Below, in pieces: positions 22,073-35,445 of a stretch of DNA of 64,000 nucleotides (within the stretch, counting starts at the first letter, position 1; each line of letters opens with the position of its first letter). Origin of the DNA: Sweltsa coloradensis (taxonomy: Eukaryota; Arthropoda; Insecta; Plecoptera; Chloroperlidae); contig JAMZAV010000071.1 in assembly GCA_024449915.1 (NCBI GenBank), forward strand, positions 124,001 to 188,000, written 5' to 3'. Position numbers and translations under genes: made by a program. The notes below the pieces were generated by a model. It saw only the letters and a list, made by a program, of their open reading frames with translations. It made no database searches and had not been told where the DNA came from.

Positions 22073-25000
22073 ACTCATTAATCATTATTTAATTGTTGGA
22101 ACTTGCAATCATGAACTTAAGATACAGAAGACCCCACAGAATATATTTTTGGTCGTTTTGACATACAAGAACAAAACAGCGGTTAAATGAAGACACAATT
22201 TTATTACAATATTTTTCTTGGGTTTTACAGAAATGCAAAATAACTTCAAAGTATTAGTTTTGAACAAATTACCTTCTAGATTTTTTTCGAAGAACAGTCT
22301 AATTCAACATCTAAAAATAAAATAAAATAAAAATAAGCTACTGTTCATAAAATTTATAATTACTTGTTGGGAAATTAGATTCGAGATTCTGGCTTTATTC
22401 GTAACCTACCACACCACCACAGCTTGCTTTTCCAGTTCACAACTGACGCCGGTTTAGCATACACATTAAAATGACAACTACGTTATGGCATTAATTATCG
22501 CTCTATGCGTTAGCCTATAATGAAATCCTTACGCGCTGGTTGACAAGAAGCGAATAATTGGGTCCGGGAAATCGCCATCGTATAATAACGGCACTCAGCT
22601 CGCCAAAGGGGTTGAAGGAAGGGGTGGGGGTGATCGTCATAATGGACCGATCACGCGGAACGAAGGGGAGTCTTATGCGAACCGCTTCGACTGGAACGGG
22701 AATTTTAAAAAAAGTTTAAATTGTCCAGCGACGCCACTCCGTGCATTAAGTGTAGTCGACGTTCTAACCAAAGTGTCGTCAGGACGAGTCGCACATGCGT
22801 GTAGTGTATTCGTGCTCGTGTGACGTGTAGGCTGAACTCGGAGTTGGACACGAAACGGATAATAAAGAAAGTGATGTAGCAGTTCACAGCTGTATCTGTT
22901 GGCGAGATGAGAAATAATTTTCACTTCAGACATTTTGTTTCTTCTTGGTTTTGTTCCTTTATTTTGTCCTAGGCGTTCTCCACAGGCTAACGACTTTAGG
23001 CTTTTACACCCTTAATTATCTGACGGGCGAAAATTTAGATTTATAATTTGCGTTTTCAATGTGTTATTGTTCAATAAAATTGTATTACGGGGAATATTAA
23101 TTGTCTTCCATAAAAATTGTATTAATTTAGAATTCGGTATTTTGTCTCTGCAAAATTATGTTCTCATATCCAGTTTCCAAAGATAATTTACATACTTGTA
23201 TTATCGGAAAACGTTCTCCCTAGATCTAAAGCACGGTGCACACAAATGCTTAACAGGTAAAATGAGCCAATTACTAAAATTATGTTATTAATGTAAATTG
23301 CATACATGCTAATTATAATATAGATTTTACAACAAAGCATTTAAGGTGAGCAAATCTATATGTAAATTGAACATCTATAGAACTAGTTCCCTGGTGTAAA
23401 TTCGAAACAAATTATTGTAATTTTGTTATAGCTCAGTGAATGTAGTTGTAATGGAATACAACGCACTATACGAAGATGTATAATTGACGGTTGTTCGCAA
23501 CACGAAAACACCTAAAGCGTTTTCTTAGTTGATGCAGTCGTTGATGAAGATGATTGCCAAAATAAATAAATCTGGGTGGTAAGATTAAACCCGTCCCATG
23601 ATTTCTTCATCAGTTGCCGTGCCTTGAATCGGAATCCTTCCATAGCCCTATAGCAGTATCTCAAAGATTGGAACTTAATAATACCCAACGCTGACCAATC
23701 ATTCTAATACATCTTCCTGGTTCGAGATTCATCTCAAGATTCTCCATCCCTTCTGACGAGCTTGGACCAACGTTAACTGGAGCTGTCACTGTCAGGCAAG
23801 TGAGGCTACGTCCCCATTCGTGCATTGGTATTGACCGAGCCACACAATGCATCACTAATCTCGCGTCTGACGTCACTTAGCACGATGCATCGGCTCGGCT
23901 CGAACAATACCCACTGCCTCCTTTGAAGTGGCCGATTAAACTGAACAGGCAGAGGAATTTTATCATAAAGTTGTCAGCTAATAATAGAAGACGGAATTAC
24001 GAGTTGATTACCCAGAATACCACGGAAGACCAGTCGTGAGTTGAACACCAGATGAACATGAAGAGTTATTTTAAAGATAAAAAAAACTTCCGAAAATAAA
24101 AAGAACAGTGAATAACTTATGAAAACAAAAAGAGTGGGATTATTCGAAACGGTTGAGGTGAATGGATGCTTCCATACCTCGTCGCAGCATGAAGATTTAA
24201 TTAGAGGCCCCGATCAACAAACTGGTTTCCATGCTACCTTTGAGATGGTGTCGGTCCCGTAGGCTGGGGCGCTCGATGGACATTTATCAACTCTTGGCTG
24301 CCTAACTAGACAAAAGAATCTCGTGCACTACATCTCAACGAAATATACGAGGACGAATTGTATTGAGAAAAAAACCACTCTTGGTTGAAATACGATTTAG
24401 AAAAAGTAGTAGAATTTTGCGAGGGTATCCGTTACCATTCACTGTGTCAATTAGGATAGTCAGCGGGGGAAGCTGGGCTGCGTCTTGGCCGGTCAATAAA
24501 TAACACTGAATTGCTATTATGTAATGTTTTATTCTTTCAATGAGACGCGATCCTTTGCACGACTAAGAAAAAACCCGACGAGTTTCGTTAAAGCAATCAT
24601 TGCGATCATTATATCAAGCAAAATGCCCTTGAATTGGACAGGTTTATATATTTGAGATATTAACCATAACTGGATCTGTTATAGCCGCTCCCAAGCCCAA
24701 ACCTCCCACGAACACTCCGACTTCCGTTCTGTTCAAAGACGACATCCTCTCGACCCATGCGTTATACTTTCAAGCCTTATGGGCTATAGTCTATTACCAA
24801 CACGATGTAGTTTTCTTTCCAACGACTTTCCCCGACTGCTGTAAGTGTCTGCATAGTTATTATTCATTTGTAAAGAATACGTTCTTAAATTTATTCAAAT
24901 CTGGATAAAAGAAATAACAAACGGAAACGCCTTTAGAAACATACATTTACTCAAAAGAGAACTAGATAAATACACAATCGCAGACATTTAAACGCATCGT

Positions 25001-28000
25001 TTTGGCTAAGTAACTTCTAAGCAATTTCACACGTCAGTGGAGTGGTGGCAAAAGTAAATGAACAATAATTACTTCTGTAAAAATAGTTCATTGGTGTTGG
25101 TGAATGGGTGACTATAGTTTCGTATTTTACTGTGCACACAATTGATAAATACCAATTTATCGATTATAACAGTAACATTTAGGAAATAAACTGGAAAAGA
25201 ATTTTCAACTAACACCCACAACCTTAAAATCACAACTTAATGGTAAATTTTCTCATAACGACATCAATTATAAAAATCGTAAACAATGATATGACTACTA
25301 TATGAATTCTATAAAATGAATTCTTAGATAAATAAAAAAATTGATTTTTCATAGAAAACAGTAATTTATCTTACCACTTACCACTATACTTACTTCATAG
25401 TGTTATTCGCGGAGTTCACAGAAAAACATAATATAATGTAGATTGAGGGGGGGAGGGGGTACGTCGGATGAAAGAGCAATATCAAAATGACAGAGTGGGT
25501 AAATTCTAAATGTGAATTGATTTTATTTATTTGTTATGTCGAGAAAATGTGAGAGATTTTATGGCTATAATGTTGTTGCATGATTATTGGTTTGAATATT
25601 GAGGGGTGGCTCCCACAATGTCATGTTTGTGTTGTAGCGTGAAATTAGCAGCTATAAATTACAGATTGTAGACACAATTCATCAGTAAACAATCTCATAT
25701 CACATTTAACGCACAATTCAATACAGCAAGAAGACAACTAAATGCATTTTAAGTTTTTCGGTACTGAATGTTAACAGGCCTCCATTCTGAATAGAAATGC
25801 ATATATAATTTGTAATTGAAGATTGTGTCTTTTTACTTATGTAACAAAAACTTAACAAACATGTCTTCTAAAGTTTTTCTTCTTCTTTCTAAAGATTATT
25901 AATGTAGCCCCTACTGCTATTCGTATCCAGTCAGGCAGTACGTTAAGCCCAGTCTTATTCTGTCTTCATCAGGAGTACAAGTTGAACTAAGTCACTATAC
26001 CTGGCGTCGAGCTCTTGTCTCGGTTGTAAGGTTTTTAGAAACATTTAGTGCCATTTCTTACGTTTACTTATACTTTATTTTTGTATATTATTCAACGCAA
26101 TTAAAAATGTTTCAAAAGCATTTTACTATTGTAAACTACGAGATAAATAATTACGTCAAAGACGGGTGGTTCAACAAAAACTTATGGCAGCATTGCTTTG
26201 AAGTTTGAAGGATTCAAAACATGTCCAGTAACATTGTACGGATGTTTTACCACTAAAAATGTGGACAGCATACCAAAGCTATCACGCCTTTTAACATTCT
26301 TATATCTCGAAAGACTGAAAATATAGCCCACGTGCTCGACTAATTAACACAGCAGGGCTCTAAACCAGATTTCAATACACGAGCAACAAATCACCAAATA
26401 ACTTAAGAATTCCTTTTCTCTTCAAGCGTGACCCGGGATTGTGTTCATATTTATCTTAAGAATATGATTGAAATACTCGATTAATTCCAGGCATAATCTG
26501 TATGCTGTTCGTGCATAGACAACACCTTCTCGACTTTACGCCATTAGATGTATAGTCACATAGTGAGTGAGAAATCTATTGACGCTTCCGTCATGACACT
26601 ACTTCCTCGCGTCTAGAGTAAGGCATGCATCCGTAACTCCCTCGCTTGATATGCATATTATTATTACATGCAACCCGACACAATCTTTATGAGAATAGCA
26701 TAATATTTCATAAATGTTCATATAAATTAATGAACAAACTAATATTGTTACACAGTGAAACAAACAAAATGGAACCTTTCTTCTAGAAATGTGAGATTGT
26801 AAAATATAAAGGAAAAGAAAAGATAAGATCTGTTACGAATTGAGTTGTAACAATTTTCATGCAATTGAACAAATTATGTATTCTATCCATCCGTTAACTT
26901 TATAAAGCAAGGCATTCAAAAAGAAGAACTTTAAAGAAATCATAATAAAAGTTTATGAAGGAGTTTGGAGAACGACGCCAAGACTTGTAATCAGAAACAA
27001 AAACCGTGGAAATGTAAAACAGGCTGCGTGATAAGGGATATGGCCAAGAAAGATGCTCAAATACCGGACAGGAATATTAAAATGCGGAAGAGAACAAAAT
27101 AGTAAACTGTCTGAGTAAAATAAATCTAAAAAATAACTGGACCAAGTAGACGCTCTGGAGATAATGTAAAAATCACGATAAAAAATAGAGAAAAGAGACA
27201 GGAAAACAAAAAGAATAAAAGTTTCAAATTCACTGGACAACAGATCGTGGGGGACGATCTAGTGTGCGGTCGCTATTTCCAAACCACAAACTTTGGACCA
27301 AGTCAACATTCCAATTTTGAGAAGACGAAAAACTTCGTGTGTTCTCGCTGACTGATAAATTTTCCCAGTTGGCACGAGATAAGTAAAGTGAACTGAAGTG
27401 CAGACGTAGCGTACTGGATGAATTTCTTTCTTCGTCGATATTCAAATTTTTATCAAGTTTATGGCCGTTTCTCAGTGTCTCGAGTGCAAGTAAGGTGGGC
27501 TGCAAAAAGTTTGTTTGAAGGGCGTGTACGCACTGGAAAACATCATTGGTTATATATAATATTTTCTTTGTCATTCCTTATAGAAGATTCTCTACTGTGC
27601 TTGTGCCTCAAAGTCGAGCGCAAGAAAATTGCCCTTCTTCTAATATCTTCCCAGTATACGATATCATGTTCTAACGGAATTGTTTTTAAAAATAGGACGA
27701 CGTTTTATTGAGAAAATACCTTTGGCTTGATTAAATTTAACCTGCACACGGCTTCTCTTATGTTCGAAAAGGGAACGACTGAATGCAGGTCAAATACAAC
27801 CTAAAACATAAACATTGCGATGGTATGCTAAATTATTTCCTTCATTTTGATCTCAACGGTTCAACAGAACATTAAATCTGAGAGGCACTGCACCACAAAC
27901 CGACGTAGTTTCAACACGATACATTTGTAATTAACTAACTACTCGGTTTAGGTGATCAATAACTTACTTAGGTCTAAACTTACAGAAACGTTCCGTCTAT

Positions 28001-28143
28001 AGAACATTTAGCTAATATATCACTCGTAATTGTAAAGCTATATAACAAACAACACGATCTGTGGCTCTCGTGATCCCGAGCTGTTGCGTTCTTGTGTAAT
28101 TAATCGGAACGTCGAGAATAATCAAGTCGACAAACTGAAGCTC
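22073..28143. other. Mostly unique AT-rich DNA
   Basis: Patches of higher G+C occur at 22600-22860 and 23600-23930, with TGACGTCA at about 23871. Open frames of up to 114 codons, for example 27230-27574 on the minus strand, overlap frames on the opposite strand and show no domain. I see no repeat family shared with the rest of the window. Confidence 0.35.
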
Positions 28144-28240
28144 TCATCGAAGTTCACCGGCCGTCTTCGGTGGCTCATGCGCATGACACTACGGGGGCGC
28201 GGGTTCGAATCCCGCATGGAAGTTTTCTTTATCATTTCTC
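28144..28240 (+). repeat. tRNA-like SINE head
   Basis: The A-box-like GGTGGCTCATGCG and a perfect B-box core GCGGGTTCGAATCCCGC (about 28199-28215) are spaced like a pol III tRNA promoter. No clean acceptor stem closes, so a tRNA-derived SINE head fits better than a tRNA gene. Confidence 0.5.
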
Positions 28241-29533
28241 ATCGTCTCCAATATCAAAATTGCAATATTAGAAACGTTAAGCAAATAAAAAACAATCAAA
28301 TCAACCATCGTTGTTCACCAAGGATCCGAAGAAAGATTATATAACTTCTTTTGGACACTTATGTGCCATGAAGCGTATCAACCGTCAAACATTGTAATAC
28401 GTTTATAAACACATTTATATCATTGAATCTCATCGGCTAGTCGGAATATTGGGTGTAATTATTACATCACCATCAAACAAACAACTGTGTGAATTTTAGT
28501 TTACTCTTACGTATTTTTGTTATCTATCAAACGTGTATTGAAAATGAGGGCATTAACTCACAATCACACGATGTCAAGTTTTTTCTAAAGAATCAGCTGA
28601 GACACCATGGAAGGTTATTGTTCTCAAATATATTTCCATAATAGTTCATAACCAAGATTGTGGTCTAAACTTAAATGTCATGTTTAATATACATGGTACA
28701 TGGTAAGACTGGCTGTCTTCCTAAAAACAAGGTATAAATGAAACGTAATTATTTTGAATCGAGACTTTTTCCCTTAGCATGTGGTCGGTTTGTCGTATCC
28801 AATATCCGGCCAGACGGTCTCCCCCCCCCCCTACGAACGCCACCCCCTCCATCGACTAACATTTATTCTCCGAAGTCGATGCGATTTATGGTGGACTGTT
28901 GGTTCCCCTTCTCAGCCGTATTGGTCACTAAGCTACAAGAAACGAAGAGAGATTCACAGATCTTTTTTTCTCATTACAGAAACGTTTTTGGCTTATTCGT
29001 TTTGAGCCAGCCATGCGACTTTATTGGCTTCCCATTTCCCCTTTCCGATTACTATTTACCTATTCTCCCCTCCCTCTTGAAATAACACACACTCGGCAGT
29101 AATCAAAGATCTGATCACCAAAAACCGCTTAACGAATCCAATTTTATCATTTAAAACATCGATCTACCGAATTCAGTCGAAATTAAGTTCGCCAGAAAGA
29201 GATTGTTACACTACATTATTTTAAATCGTATACAGTGTGTTAATGATAACCTATTTACATTTAATTTGGATTTATAACCAGCAAACGATTCGTGTGCAGT
29301 TATATATTTTTACAATTTATCATGATTAGAACTATGGCTAAACAATACATCTGGCTTTATAAGAGTAAACCTTAATTACCAAAGCTTTTGTTTAGTTGTG
29401 TAGTGTTTGCAATGAGAGTAAAATTAGGTGTTTTATTCGTAACACAGACTATTAAGAAAACGGCAAACTCATTTGAAGTCATAGAAGCACTGAGAACAGT
29501 ATGTCGTGACTTACGGAGGAGTGGGTTTGATTA
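28241..29533. other. AT-rich DNA with a C-run
   Basis: An 11-base C-run lies near 28820, inside a proline-coding stretch of a 115-codon plus-strand frame (28738-29085). The proline stretch comes from the C-run itself. Not convincing as a gene. Confidence 0.35.
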
Positions 29534-29638
29534 AAGTTTAAGTTTAAGTTTAAGTTTAAGTTTAAGTTTAAGTTTGTTTAAGTTTAAGCTTAAGTTTAAG
29601 TTTAAGTTTAAGTTCAAAAGTAAGTTTAAGTTTAAGTT
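29534..29638 (+). repeat. Hexamer microsatellite (TTTAAG)n
   Basis: About 16 units of AAGTTT/TTTAAG, with a few interruptions (TTTG, TTCAAAAG). It is not the animal telomere repeat TTAGGG. Confidence 0.9.
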
Positions 29639-32220
29639 AGCTGTGATTCATCAATATAAGTGGCCTATCTTAAAACAACATTTAAAACGGTTGATTATCT
29701 TTGGGTAAGAATCAAGACAATAAATTGCTTTCAATATAACGAAAGGACTCTGGTTCTTGATAATGCAACGACAAATTTACCACGGTCGCTTCGAAGGTTT
29801 ATCAGATTTTCTCACCACCAACAGCAACACCGTTACACAAATGCTTTTTTTTTTTTTTTAAGAATAACCACGTTTAATTTTTAGCAAAATAATAATCACA
29901 CGCAAATGAGTCATTTTTCAGAGGTTCTTCAATAATCATCCCAGCAATTTTCATATGTACATGTCAACTTGACACATCGGTTTCGTCCAAAGTTAATTAT
30001 TCCAAAATGATTAGTCAGTTGCAGTTCACTTTTGTCTACATCCTGATCTAACAATCTTGGACTTCCTTCTCTCAGACTATGTGATCCGTTGGTTTCCATC
30101 GTCTGTCCAATCTCATTAGTTCATTTCTAGCGCCCATGCATCGTAAGACATAAAAATATAGTCAATATCTTGTAAAGGCATCCCAAACTCAAATGCGCGC
30201 GCTCAGGTGTTGACGATTGCAGCTGAAGGATTGGCTTATATCATTAGCAAATTTTGCATGAATGTTAATAGATTTCCTTTATATTGATATCCACACTTGG
30301 TTGCCAAGAATTGCCTTAAAAATCAATGCAAGAGATGAGAGCAAAACGTGAACAAATCGAAAATCGAAAACATGGATTTCAATTATAGAAATTTCCACCA
30401 AACCGTTATCTTACGATAAAACCAAATTAACGTGCGAGAATTCACATGGATTTAAACGTTTATATCCAGTATAAAAATTTGGGTTAAATAAATCTGTACA
30501 CTTGGAATAAATTCCCGAAGTTCACCAAAGTTGAGTAAATTGAGGAGATTTCACGATTCACGATTTTTTAATTCAAAACCGATGAATAAATCGAAAAATA
30601 CGCGTACTGGATCTCATAGATTGAGCCTTTATTTAAGTTATTGTGAAATATGATAAATATGAAACTCGTCTCCGCGCAAGCCTCAGCGACCCCTCTTTAG
30701 GTTTTCTCACAGAAATTCTGACAGACAATGATCTTAAAGGATATAACTATGCAGTACCAGAAGATATTTTACCTAATACCTATAAACAAATCGTCTGAAC
30801 TAAATGCGTGCACTCGCTCCAGGTCAGGAAGTGAACTGGTTCAAACATGTCGCATACTAAACATATTTCTCATTCAAGTGTCAAGGCAGTGAATGCTAGT
30901 CTTATTTCTTCTATGTTATCATTTTTATAGAGAAACGAGGGAGAGATTAAGAGTGAGAGTGAAGGTAACTGTTCAGTTTTGAGGAAGATATAAAGTAAAT
31001 GATCCAAGTTTATAAACTATGTATTAAAATTGTGTTTGTAGTTTATTTTGAATAAAAATTTTAAATTATCTGTTGATAATGATATAGGAGTACTAGTATA
31101 ACAAAACCACTTTACGATAAAACTGGAATGATACAAGTATTGTGAATAGGCATCTTTAACAAAGTCGTTACCGTTTTCTCTCAAGTATTGATGATCATTA
31201 ACATTTTTCTAAAATTATATTTTTTCTTGAATATGCAACGTCTATTTAACATCGAGGCAAGCTCATGAATCTTTCATAACTTCTCAACCTCCTGGGTATG
31301 AATACATAATGTTCACGTTTTTGTATGGTAGTAAGAAAGAAATAAAAGACGCCTAAGATAACTTGACGTTGAATAAAAGATCGAAACTAGACTTTGCTTC
31401 AGCTTATTATTCGATATCAGTTTTGTCCCTGTTTTTTGAATAAGCAGAAAAAGCGTTTATAAATTGCAAAATGGTAATTACGGGCGTATCCTCTAAAGCT
31501 AAACCAACATAACGTTTGTATCATTTATCATTTAGTGCACAAAAGAGTCTCTCTGAATTGGCTTAGACTTGAGGTTGGTATATGTTTCGATGAACCACTT
31601 CAAGTCTTCAAGTCAAGTACATTTAATATTGCAATCGTTAGTTAAATTAAATTTTGTACACCAAAGAACAGTAAGTTCATTTTCAACAATTAAATAAATA
31701 AATTAAATATGAAAATTCATTTTTCCAAATTAGCAAATGACCATCAAAGCATGGAGTTATAAATACTACCGTTAGTACTATTTATGAAAGCATCAAAAAC
31801 CTCAATTTTCCTTTCAGTGGTATACACACAAACGGTTAAAATTAGGGATTCTTATACCCTTTGTAACACACATTATTCTTTATAAATATAAATCATTGGA
31901 CTTTTTCACTGTTAGTTAACAAAATATTTATTTTAATGTGATATTTCGATTTCTTTACAGAAATCTTTATCAAACAAAATTAACAATTAAAAAACCACAA
32001 CAGACAGGACAAAAAACATTTCACAAAATATTATAAATATGGCTGTGCATTAATACCAAATTATTAACAAAAAAGTTTATTATGAATAAAAATAAAAAAC
32101 CAAAAAAACAGAACATTAAATTGACAAGTTGGACAGTTATTGATGTATGAAATAAAGCTATTGATCTAGTGATGAAATTGATGGACAGAAACTTTTCCAA
32201 ATGTCTGGATAATTAACACT
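29639..32220. other. AT-rich DNA, nothing recognised
   Basis: No supported gene or repeat. A T-run lies near 29845. Confidence 0.45.
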
Positions 32221-32260
32221 AGGCACACTGATTGTATTGGCCAATACAATCAGTGTGCCT
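32221..32260. repeat. Perfect 40-bp palindrome
   Basis: The left half AGGCACACTGATTGTATTGG is followed immediately by its exact reverse complement, with no spacer and no mismatch. It can form a cruciform or, if transcribed, a 20-bp hairpin. Confidence 0.95.
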
Positions 32261-32689
32261 ATTATATAACGCCTATTATTATAACGTTACTTCCTGTTAT
32301 ATAGTTTCATTTTTTATAACACATTATTCTTCTCTATGATAATAACACAGAAAACAGTAATTTTACGTTCATATTTCTTATATCACTCCACAAATCTAAA
32401 AAAAAAAGTATAAAATGTTAGTAGTAAATACAGTCACATGTGATGGATTTGTCCTCATTTTCCATGTCAAGCTTTTAGCTATTTTAATAATCGATCTGAT
32501 AATAATATGATCAAGCAAAGAGTTTTATTTTGATTATTAAATTAAGGTCAATTGTAAGAGAAACCGTCTAGGCATAAATTTGCCTATTTCTTTATATTCC
32601 ATCTTCAAGTTCTGATAAGTCCAGTCTTATAATGATTTTTAAATATCGATAATATGTACACTTTATGATGATTTTTGTTTCTTAACGTC

Positions 32690-32835
32690 TCTATTAATGC
32701 ACTGAGGTTATTCGAGATGACGATGAAGGACGATTACATAAAAAGCAATTGGCTTATGCGGGATTCGAACCCTGTTCCTTGAAGAGCTACGGACTATAGC
32801 GCACTAGTCCTATGTGCCACTGCGGACGGCTACTC
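32690..32835 (-). repeat. tRNA-derived SINE, second family
   Basis: On the minus strand, GTGGCACATAGGACTAGTGCG (A-box region) precedes AGGGTTCGAATCCCGCATAA (B-box). A body of about 70 bp follows, ending CTCAGTGCATTAATAGAGAC then GTTAAGAAAC. The 'AGACGTTAA' end recalls LINE-mobilised tails. Confidence 0.55.
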
Positions 32836-33665
32836 TTTATGAAAATGGTCAATCCGTGTATCCTGTATTCTTCCAAAACACCGGTTTTTCATTAGCTATT
32901 CGCACAGCTAATATTCAGAGATCACAAAAACGTTCATCACGTGTTTTTTCCTGGTACTAAAAACAATCCTAGTCTATAGGTATTTGTATCATCGGTCGGT
33001 TGAACGCATTTAACTGATACATTTAATGCTAGTAGTATTTGTTTTTAATTCCAAATATTCTCTACTTCAGTAAACACAAATCAAGCGTGTTGTTTTTGTC
33101 TTCACCGTTCATTTTTACAATTTTGTTCTTCGAAAATACTAATGGAAAATGTTGTGTGTGCATATATCACAAAACTCGGTATTTGTTTATTAGAGTTCAA
33201 CACTGCAACACATTTTGAAAGGGAATTTCACGCAATACACACCACTCACTTATTCGGCAACACAACTTCGGCAACGCATGTTTTGTTTGATAGAAAAGTT
33301 AGCATTTTAAAAAAATGGTGTTTTTTCCACTGATTTTTTATACCCTTTGATATGCTCTGTATTTTTGTTTTGTGAATACACAGTTTATATCGTTCATGGC
33401 ATTACAATGATAAACTAAACGCACTTGAAAAACACATGTAAGATTATTTAATGCCCAGTTCACATAAAGTCGTAAGGTTTAGTCGTAGTTATAAGAAGCA
33501 GATGATGCATAGGGAACTAATAATAATATACAAAATGGACACAAAATGTCATCTCTTCTTAATTGGTATTGTTATTAATTTTTAAAAGTGAAGGGCCCAC
33601 TGATAATGTTCTCACTAGAATAATTATTTTAGACTAGGAAAACGCTAAGGTCCCGCCGCGTTGAT
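32836..33665. other. AT-rich DNA, nothing recognised
   Basis: No supported gene, RNA or shared repeat. Confidence 0.45.
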
Positions 33666-34393
33666 GGATGAGCTTTTTTTTAAGTTTTTAGTTTGCGTGG
33701 GATATCTTTATTTTTGCAAGTGTTTTGCTTTGCTGCCTATGCATTGTAGGTGATTGTTGTCAAGTTTCTATTGTTACTTGTCAAATGTTATTATTTACCG
33801 TAAAAAAACTTATATTAAAAGCTTTATTTCTATGGATTCTGGCTAACTTTTTCAACTTTTTCTTTCAAAAGGTACTACATCACCATAACCTTAATGTACC
33901 TGTATAATATGAACGTTGTAGCCCCACCCGTTTGGTCATAATCGGCCCAAACGGCACAAAAATATCGCACTAAACCCTAAAAAAACTTATTTTAAAAGCT
34001 TTATTTCTATGGATTCTGGCTAATTTTTCAACTTTTTCTTTCAAAAGGTACTACATCACCATAACCTTAATGTCCATGTATAATATGAACGTTGTAGCCC
34101 CACCGGTTTGGTCAGAATCGGCCCAAATGACACGAAAATATCGCACTAAAAATAGAAAAAAATCGTAAAAGTACGATATTCATGAGAAATATTTCTTCGA
34201 TTGTACCCAAAAACAATACACCTCTAAGTTTAGAGATTTCGAAGGTCCCCTCCAATTTTCATCAAGATCGCTTATGCCGTTTGCCCGGAATCCTGCTAAC
34301 AAACAGACAAAAATACAAAAAAAAAAAAAAAAAAACATTAGAGCTAAATTTTTTTGGGGGTCAGTGAAATTGAAGTCTTCGCTTCGCTCATCC
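33666..34393 (+). mobile_element. Short-TIR element with direct internal duplication
   Basis: Starts GGATGAGC and ends GCTCATCC; the end is preceded by GAAGTCTTCGCTTC. Inside, a unit of about 175 bp (33802-33972, then 33977-34149) occurs twice in the same orientation. It includes TTTATTTCTATGGATTCTGG, CATCACCATAACCTTAATGT and GAACGTTGTAGCCCCACC. The second unit is followed by a block ending CCGTTTGCCCGGAA, then an A-run. Non-coding. The paralogue at 51005-51761 has the same ends but the two units inverted. Confidence 0.65.
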
Positions 34394-34894
34394 AAAAATG
34401 TACAAGATACATTTGTATTTTTAGTAAATGCTACATTGACATGACGCGGAAAAATTGTTTTTAGTTAGAAACCATAATATAATATCAGTTACATACATAC
34501 AGGCTGTAAAACACGTTGGGAGGAATGTTGAAAAGCCGTCTAAAATAATAAAATAGTTATAATATTTATTACTCAATTAGCGAAGCTTAAGACCATAGAG
34601 CAATTTCTTCTGCGTATTACAAAGATTATCAATCATTACAAACCTAATAGCATTACATTTCAAAATACAAAGATATAAATAACATTAGAAAATTAAAACT
34701 GATTATCTGTAACTCAACCCCTTAATTGTAGGATTGCATGTGGATGTCGGTTATTCAATTGACGACTTTCAGAATTAAGTCCAGAGTGAAACGTAGTTGT
34801 TATTATAAACACAGAAAAAAGTCTCTATTTGCAGCGCATAATGCAATCCACTAGTGCAAATTAAATAGAGAAGGGAGGAGGGGAAACTCGGTAC

Positions 34895-35205
34895 CGGCAC
34901 GTAGCTTACTCCCTTTCGAAAAGTACCGAGGCGACCAACGGCTTTACGTCCCATCCGAAAGGACCGTGCAACCTTTATAGTCATATATGTTCCTCCACTA
35001 ACCCGGACTGCTGAGCAGAAGTCGAGTAGAACGATGCCGTTACACTAGCTCTCGAACCCTCCATCTGCTCTAGCCAGCGGTATACGTGTGTTTCAGGGGA
35101 GAGTGGGCCACGTATACCGCAGACCACGCCCGAGGTTGCTTAACTTCGGTGTTCGAGTGGGAACCGGCTAAGCGACTGCGGCTAAACCGCTGCGTGGAGA
35201 GCGCA
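34895..35205 (-). repeat. 5S rRNA-derived SINE
   Basis: On the minus strand, CGAACACCGAAGTTAAGCAA then CCTCGGGCGTGGTC matches the core of animal 5S rRNA, including the internal A-box and the GGGCGTGG element. The body is unrelated and includes a GGTTCGAGA block. The 3' part reads GGTCCTTTCGGATGGGACGT, then AAAGCCG, a type of segment I recall from 3' regions of many invertebrate SINEs and LINEs. The 5S promoter makes it a SINE3-class candidate. A functional 5S gene is excluded because the flanking thirds do not match. Confidence 0.65.
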
Positions 35206-35231
35206 ATTAACCTATAGGCATCATTTTTCTG

Positions 35232-35300
35232 CATGTCCGTCAGTCAGTCGTCTGTCCGTTTGTGCTCGTATCATGTCTCACTATAATCGATTCCTATTTA
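35232..35300 (-). repeat. GGAC-tail repeat fragment
   Basis: CTGCATGTCCGTCAGTCAGT, then CGTCTGTCCGTTTGTGC and CATGTCTCACTATAA, resembles the left end of the 18053 copy. The 15-mer end is absent. Confidence 0.4.
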
Positions 35301-35445
35301 GACAGAAATTTTGTAACTTTTGATGTGGACTTAAGTCCACTAGTTCGTTGATTTTGTAACCTTTCGGAACTAATATAACATATTAAAAAGAGTCGCATCA
35401 ATATCAGTAGATGAATTCTTGTCATCAGTTAGTGAATCTAAATAT

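Noticed and set aside
27230..27574. Minus-strand 114-codon frame as a gene
   Set aside because: Composition is unremarkable, a plus-strand frame overlaps it, and no motif or splice context was found.
28738..29085. Proline-containing protein
   Set aside because: The prolines come from a C-homopolymer, and two frames overlap in the same region.
29534..29638. Telomere repeat
   Set aside because: The unit is TTTAAG, not TTAGGG, and it is a short interrupted array inside ordinary DNA.
34180..34395. Overlapping coding frames on both strands
   Set aside because: They lie within the short-TIR element and cross its A-run; the paralogue at 51005 does not preserve them.
35100..35190. Functional 5S rRNA gene
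   Set aside because: Only the central promoter-containing part matches 5S; both flanks are unrelated and a SINE-type tail follows.
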